Positions 33,416 to 37,526 of a stretch of DNA of 37,526 nt are shown in pieces. This DNA comes from JBEHWX01 sp048498995 (GTDB lineage: Bacteria > Bacteroidota > Ignavibacteria > OLB7), in contig JBEHWX010000058.1 of NCBI GenBank assembly GCA_048498995.1, positions 1 to 37,526 of the forward strand, in the 5' to 3' direction. Below the pieces are notes generated by a model. That model did not search any database. It was not told where the DNA came from and worked only from the letters and a program-made list of their open reading frames with translations. The translations under genes and the position numbers were made by a program. The first letter of the stretch is position 1. Each line of letters opens with the position of its first letter.

Positions 33416-35035
33416 ATGAGCATACAGGAACAGATCATCGCCCTGCTCAACGGGGACCTTCACGACCCGGCACAGGTCGAGGAGCTGATGCACGTGCTGG
33501 CGGTTTCGCCGGAGAAGCGGGCGCTCTTCGTCGATCAGGTGCGGCTGTCGCGCGCGTTCAGCGCCGCCGCCGGCGCGGTAACGCCGAGTCGGCGGGCCGA
33601 TGAGCGACTCTGGGAGGGGATCAGGGCCATCGACGCGGGGCTGGCGCCCGGCTCCGCGGCCGATGCCGGCTCCGTCGCCTCCGGCCTTACTTCCTCCGGC
33701 GTGTCGGCCATCGGCTCCTCCGCGGCCGGCGCGTCGGCGGTCGGCGCATCGGCGATCGGAGCATCGGCGATCGGCATGGCTTTCCGCCGGTACTGGATGC
33801 GGGGGGTGATGGCGGTGCTGCTGCTCGGGGCGGGAATCGGCCTCGGCTACCTCGTCAAGGACTCGGTATCCCCCGCGGGCTCCCGCCCTGCGCTGGTCGT
33901 CAAGCTTCCGCCGGGGGGGCGGATCGCTCCGCTTCCCGGCACCTCCTGGTACGGCGAATCATCGGCCGCGATCGATGCCAGGGAACCGGTTCCCCCGCCT
34001 CCCGCGGAGGTCCTGGCGGAGATCGCCGAGCTCCGGCGTGAGCGCGCTCGCCTTGCGCGCGAGGTGGATCATCTGCGGGCCGCCCGTTCGAGCGCGCTTC
34101 AGGCCAACGCAGTTCGCTCCGGCGCATCGGGCTCCGGCGCATCGGGCTCCGGCGCATCGGGCTCCGATGCGTCCGGCAACATCGGCATGGGGCGCATCGG
34201 CAACGGGCTCGTGAGCCTCGGCGCGAACGGCTCGACTCCGACGGCGACGGAGCTCCCGGAGGTGCGCGCGCTGCGGGAGCACGAGCTGCCGCTCGACGAC
34301 CGTGAGTGGCGCGAGCGCCGCGCGGCCGCCCGCTCCGGCAGGGAGATCGGAGGGGAGATCGAGCGGGTGAAGCTGCGTGAGGGGGCCTATCTTCGCGCGG
34401 CCGGAGAGGAGCCGCTGGCGCAGCCGCTGGCGCAGCCGCTGGCGCGGATCGGCGGGCTCGACCCGCTGACCGTCGAGTCCCCCTCGGCCGAGGCCGCGAT
34501 CAGCGATCCGGGGCCGTGGAGGCTCGGGATCAACAACCTCTTCCGGCTCTCCCTTCCGCGGATCTACGGCATCACGCCGAAGACCACCGTGGCGACCGAC
34601 CGGGAGGTGGATCTGAGCTACCGGTTCGGCCATGACCATGGAGGGATGCTCACCTCCCTCCGGCTGGGAGCGGCGGCCGGACAGACTCCGTTCGCGCAGG
34701 TCTACTACAAGAGCGGATCCGGGCCGAATCCGGTGGATACGCTCATCGAGCAGCGGCCGGCCCTCTTCTACGGACGCGGGTACGTGGCGCCGGAGGTCAT
34801 CAGAAGCGGCATCATCAGCGGGATGATGGAGCTCGGCATCGGCGGCACCGGCATCGGCCCGTTCGTCACCGTCGGAACGAGCGTGGAGGCGTCCACCGAC
34901 GCCAGCTTCGGGCCGTTCGACGGCATCGCGACCCATCTCGGCGTCTCCACCTGGATCCTCTGGACCCAGACCGGGGATCGCACCTACACGAGCACCAATC
35001 TGAACGTACAGCTTGGCGCGGCGCTCAGATTCTGA
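33416..35035 (+). CDS. Predicted anti-sigma head / TM / coiled-coil / C-terminal beta-barrel fusion (locus B)
   Basis: A 539-residue protein starting at ATG 33416, 17 bases after the sigma stop. Residues 1-60 (IIALLNGDLHDPAQVEELMH, then VLAVSPEKRALFVDQ) resemble the helical head of non-zinc anti-sigma factors. A Ser/Ala/Gly-Ile linker (85-120), one transmembrane helix (128-147) and a coiled coil (193-223, EIAELRRERARLAREVDHLR) follow. Residues 234-252 are repeated SGASG and 334-343 repeated LAQP. Residues about 365-539 are beta-strand-like (VDLSYRFG, MELGIGGTGIGPFVTVGTS) and end LGAALRF, with terminal Phe. The plan repeats locus A with almost no sequence identity. It should connect inner and outer membrane if the last domain is a barrel; a periplasmic beta-domain is the alternative. 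Confidence 0.72.
   Translation: MSIQEQIIALLNGDLHDPAQVEELMHVLAVSPEKRALFVDQVRLSRAFSAAAGAVTPSRRADERLWEGIRAIDAGLAPGSAADAGSVASGLTSSGVSAIGSSAAGASAVGASAIGASAIGMAFRRYWMRGVMAVLLLGAGIGLGYLVKDSVSPAGSRPALVVKLPPGGRIAPLPGTSWYGESSAAIDAREPVPPPPAEVLAEIAELRRERARLAREVDHLRAARSSALQANAVRSGASGSGASGSGASGSDASGNIGMGRIGNGLVSLGANGSTPTATELPEVRALREHELPLDDREWRERRAAARSGREIGGEIERVKLREGAYLRAAGEEPLAQPLAQPLARIGGLDPLTVESPSAEAAISDPGPWRLGINNLFRLSLPRIYGITPKTTVATDREVDLSYRFGHDHGGMLTSLRLGAAAGQTPFAQVYYKSGSGPNPVDTLIEQRPALFYGRGYVAPEVIRSGIISGMMELGIGGTGIGPFVTVGTSVEASTDASFGPFDGIATHLGVSTWILWTQTGDRTYTSTNLNVQLGAALRF
34116..34160. repeat. 15-bp coding tandem repeat, three copies
   Basis: GCTCCGGCGCATCGG repeats at 34116, 34131 and 34146, coding SGASG units in the linker after the coiled coil of the locus B fusion. 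A fourth, diverged unit follows. Such repeats change linker length in steps of five residues without breaking the frame. Confidence 0.93.
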
Positions 35036-35057
35036 GGCATCACATCGGACCGGCGGT

Positions 35058-35681
35058 ATGACACTGGCTCGGACGCGCCTTCGCGGGTGCGCGGTATTGG
35101 TCTGTTCGCTGCTCCCCTGGGCGTTCCAGGGGTGCGGGGATCCCATTGCCCCGGAGCACAAGGAGACCTACATCCACCACGATCCGATCGACACCACCGT
35201 GCACAACGGTCCGGCGACCGATTCGATCTCCGCGTTCGTTCACGATCGGGAGATCCTCTTCGTGGCCCGTCCGCGACGGCCGATCTTCTACAACGGCGAG
35301 GTCGGCGGACGCCAGTATCTGACCGCCGAGGTGTGGCGCGAGGGGGAGAACGGCGCCGACTTCGACATCATCTTTCTCCGGCTCGACGCGGTGAGCGACA
35401 CCGGCGTCTACCGGATCAACGCCCCCTACAGCGCCCCGCGCAACGGCATCGACACCCTGGCGCGACCGGAGGTCGGGGCCGCCTACTGGCATCGGATCGA
35501 CGGCGGCACGCCGGAGATCTATACCACCGACGCGGATCGGCCTCGGGGGGAGATCCACGTCGACCGGATCGACCGGAAGAACCGGATGCTCTACGGCACC
35601 TTCTGGTTCGTCGCCTTCACGCCGAAGTATCAGGACTCGGTCGTCGTCGACCGGGGCACGTTCCGGCTCGGCCTCAGGTGA
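35058..35681 (+). CDS. Lipoprotein of the locus B sigma operon
   Basis: A 207-residue lipoprotein; ATG 35058 gives a signal peptide with lipobox AFQGC (Cys26). The start lies 22 bases after the anti-sigma fusion stop. The mature part has a short linker (HHDPIDTTVHNG), then a single beta-rich domain ending in a Gly-Thr-Phe hairpin (YGTFWFVAF, DRGTFRLGL). This resembles DUF6252-type secreted domains, which I only loosely recognise. In the operon it sits between the fusion and the T9SS cargo, as the META lipoprotein follows the fusion in locus A. A role as partner or sensor of the beta-domain is possible but not shown. Confidence 0.82.
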   Translation: MTLARTRLRGCAVLVCSLLPWAFQGCGDPIAPEHKETYIHHDPIDTTVHNGPATDSISAFVHDREILFVARPRRPIFYNGEVGGRQYLTAEVWREGENGADFDIIFLRLDAVSDTGVYRINAPYSAPRNGIDTLARPEVGAAYWHRIDGGTPEIYTTDADRPRGEIHVDRIDRKNRMLYGTFWFVAFTPKYQDSVVVDRGTFRLGLR

Positions 35682-35726
35682 CCCGGCCGGCGCCGCCGGC
35701 CCGCATGGGCCCGCGCTTTCGGGGAG

Positions 35727-35751
35727 TGAGAACTGGTCCCTCCCCGCGTGT
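35727..35751 (+). promoter_or_regulatory. Candidate ECF promoter, TGAGAACT-N13-GTGT, before the T9SS cargo gene
   Basis: TGAGAACT at 35727-35734, 13 bases, then GTGTTCCC from 35748; ATG 35791 is 43 bases after GTGT. It shares sequence and spacing with 32750-32774. It overlaps a CGGGGAG/CTCCCCG hairpin (35720-35746) after the lipoprotein stop, so promoter and terminator readings compete. Confidence 0.5.
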
Positions 35752-35790
35752 TCCCTCACCGACGGCGATGATTATCTCCAAGCGGACATC

Positions 35791-37425
35791 ATGAAGTATC
35801 GGTCGCGACATATCCTTCTGCTGGCGACGCTCGCGGCACTCGGCCACGAGAGCGCGGGGGTTGCCAGCGCGCAGACCGCGCCGACGCCGCGGGGGCGGCG
35901 GAGCTCGGTGAGCGACGTCGACTTCTTCGTCACCGGCGACGGCCGGCTCGGCTTCGACGAGGCGGCTCCGCGCACCGGGTTCTTCGCGCCGCGCGGAAGC
36001 CAGCATTCCTATCTCTTCGGCGCCGGGTTATGGTTCGGCACCGTCCGGCCCGGTCCCTCCGGCCCACGGACGCTCGTCTTCTCGACCTACAATCCGAACA
36101 CCGGCTGGTCCAACGCCACGCCGGGGGATACCGGCGCCGCCGGATCGCTCGCCTCCCCCTACGTCTTCCACAGCGTGGACTACGATCGGCACGGCGCGCC
36201 GCTGGTGGCGGAGGTTCCCTCCTGGCCGCTCTGGCTGCCGACGCCCGCCGACTCGGTACGGATGATGGCGCCCGGCACGTTCATCCTCGACCCGGCGCTC
36301 CGCTCGCCGGACGCGCAGCCGGGGGGAGCCGCGTTCGTTACCCGCGCCGACGAGGAGATGGTGGTCCGCTACAACGATCTCTCCCTGGAGCAGTACGAGG
36401 ACGGCCCCACCGTGGCGGCCGCGCAGGGATATCCGATCGGCCTCCAGATCCAGCAGAACATCTACGCCTGGCGCTTCAGCCCGCTTCGCGACGCGCTGAT
36501 CATCCAGTACCAGATCGTCAACGTCACCGCCGACACGCTCCGCGGATGCGTGGCCGGGCACGTGGTCGATCCGGAGATCGGCGCCGGCGAGAACGATCGG
36601 GTCTCCCGCGTCTCGAGCGATCCGCGTCGCAGAACGATCCTCGCCACCACCGACGCGACCTCCGGGGACGACGGGCTCGGCAAGCTGGCGATGGTGCTCG
36701 TCGAGGCGCCGGTCGTCGACAAGGCCGGCTTCATCGACCCCTCGCGGCGGGCGGGGTTCCGCCAGAGCGGGACCATCGGCGTCTTTTCCCCCTGGCGGGG
36801 AGATGCCGGGCCGGCAACCGCCAAGGACCGCTACGACGCGATGACCCTTCCGGACTGGGCGCCGGATGACGACCGCGGTCCGGCCGATCAGCGGATGGTG
36901 GTCGCCTCCGATACCTTCGCGATGCGCCCCGGCGACACGGCGTGGTTCGCGGTGGCCTACGCGGTGATCGATCCGAAGCTCGGCAAGCGGTCGGTCGTCG
37001 GCGAAGGGCTGCTCGGCGAGTCGGCATCCGAGGTCGATCCGCGGAGCGCGCGCGCGGCCGAGCTGACCGATGTGGTGGACCGTCTCTTCAATGTCTATTA
37101 CTCCATCGCCGACACGCAGCCGGCCTCGTTCGACGATCGATCGATCGATGGCGGAGCCGCGATCGGCGGTGAGATCCCGGTGGCGACTCCGAACCCGGCT
37201 TCCGGGAGCGCCCTGCTCGGCTTCCGTCTCGACCGGCCGGAGCGGGTGCGGCTACGCCTGATCGACGGGCTGGGGAGAACGGTCGGCCGGGAGGATCTCG
37301 GACCGCTGGCGCCGGGAGAGTATCGTTATCCGATAGATCTCGCCGCGCTCGATCCGGGGCTCTACCTGGTCGAGCTCGAGCGGGGGAGCGAGCGGCGGGC
37401 GATCCGCTTGAGCGTGCTTCGCTGA
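35791..37425 (+). CDS. T9SS-sorted secreted protein of the locus B operon
   Basis: A 544-residue exported protein. ATG 35791 begins a signal peptide ending ASAQ at 28. The central part (40-450) is a large secreted domain of unknown function seen in FCB proteins that describe themselves only by the tail; it has blocks such as YLFGAGLWFG, YNPNTGWSN and NIYAWRFSPLRDALIIQYQIVN. The final 80 residues are a T9SS type A sorting domain (TPNPASGSALLGF, RLIDGLGRTV, DPGLYLVELERG, IRLSVLR). It therefore should reach the surface by T9SS. It is the last gene of the sigma locus B row and has its own copy of the candidate sigma-B motif, 109 bp after the lipoprotein. The surface function is unknown. Confidence 0.88.
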   Translation: MKYRSRHILLLATLAALGHESAGVASAQTAPTPRGRRSSVSDVDFFVTGDGRLGFDEAAPRTGFFAPRGSQHSYLFGAGLWFGTVRPGPSGPRTLVFSTYNPNTGWSNATPGDTGAAGSLASPYVFHSVDYDRHGAPLVAEVPSWPLWLPTPADSVRMMAPGTFILDPALRSPDAQPGGAAFVTRADEEMVVRYNDLSLEQYEDGPTVAAAQGYPIGLQIQQNIYAWRFSPLRDALIIQYQIVNVTADTLRGCVAGHVVDPEIGAGENDRVSRVSSDPRRRTILATTDATSGDDGLGKLAMVLVEAPVVDKAGFIDPSRRAGFRQSGTIGVFSPWRGDAGPATAKDRYDAMTLPDWAPDDDRGPADQRMVVASDTFAMRPGDTAWFAVAYAVIDPKLGKRSVVGEGLLGESASEVDPRSARAAELTDVVDRLFNVYYSIADTQPASFDDRSIDGGAAIGGEIPVATPNPASGSALLGFRLDRPERVRLRLIDGLGRTVGREDLGPLAPGEYRYPIDLAALDPGLYLVELERGSERRAIRLSVLR

Positions 37426-37511
37426 GACTCCGCGCCGGTGGCGACCGCGTCCGGTTGTTTCGCGGCGATCGAACATTGCCCACACCACCCGCCCGGAAGG
37501 GGCATGGCCCA

Positions 37512-37524
37512 GGGGGGGGGGGGG
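37512..37524. other. 13-base G homopolymer at the right end
   Basis: A run of 13 G followed by TC closes the window. Such runs at contig ends are often sequencing or assembly artefacts, so the last bases should not be trusted. Confidence 0.7.
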
Positions 37525-37526
37525 TC

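Noticed and set aside
33416..35035. FecR-type anti-sigma factor
   Set aside because: No FecR domain pattern is visible after the TM helix; the periplasmic part is coiled coil and linker.

Overview
The window looks like one contig of a high-GC, Gram-negative bacterium of the Bacteroidota-Chlorobiota (FCB) group. I base this on two proteins with C-terminal regions typical of type IX secretion (T9SS) type A sorting domains, a third with a SprB-type repeat and a similar tail, paired ECF sigma/membrane anti-sigma genes, many lipoproteins and PD40-OmpA envelope proteins. A high-GC lineage such as Kapaibacteriota would fit, but no rRNA or ribosomal marker is present to place it. The right end runs into a 13-base G homopolymer and the left end into a tandem repeat, so both ends look like assembly breaks. 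No T9SS core gene, tRNA, rRNA, CRISPR array, transposase or phage gene was seen.

Layout. Bases 1-260: a 65-bp tandem repeat abutting the 3' end of thpR (-). Bases 950-2677: a subtilisin-like S8 protease (+) with no signal peptide. Bases 2735-3064: a cluster of REP-like stem-loops. Bases 3061-8617 (-): a coiled-coil/beta-domain exported protein and a very large five-PAS hybrid histidine kinase whose receiver has lost its phospho-acceptor Asp. Bases 8985-13527 (-): a META lipoprotein, a predicted anti-sigma/beta-barrel fusion, its ECF sigma factor, and a SprB-repeat surface protein. Bases 13995-18344 (-): a lipoprotein, a NACHT-family STAND NTPase and a Tat-exported hemerythrin lipoprotein. Bases 18449-23105 (-): GH38 alpha-mannosidase, a four-helix-bundle protein and a KDG kinase, separated by repeats. 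Bases 23782-32233 (-): a T9SS-sorted beta-propeller protein, MaeB-type malic enzyme, and two PorE-like PD40-CRD-OmpA paralogues. Bases 32809-37425 (+): ECF sigma, second anti-sigma/beta-barrel fusion, lipoprotein and T9SS cargo, in one operon-like row.

How it fits together. Envelope biology dominates. Two independent loci pair an ECF sigma factor with a protein that seems to carry a cytoplasmic anti-sigma-like head, one transmembrane helix, a periplasmic coiled coil and a C-terminal outer-membrane beta-domain ending in Phe, each followed by a lipoprotein gene. In the plus-strand locus a bipartite motif, TGAGAACT-N13-GTGT, lies at nearly the same distance upstream of both the sigma gene and the terminal T9SS cargo gene. 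I read it as a candidate promoter recognised by that sigma factor. Together these suggest a one-protein trans-envelope signalling circuit that controls surface proteins; this is the most interesting system in the window.

Non-coding structure is also rich. Two dispersed repeat families occur: an AT-rich TTCATG/CATTCTCA family sitting exactly at gene boundaries, and a REP-like hairpin with a constant TCTTCAG loop and compensatory stem changes. There are also several strong terminator hairpins, three of which share a CGTTTCC tail.
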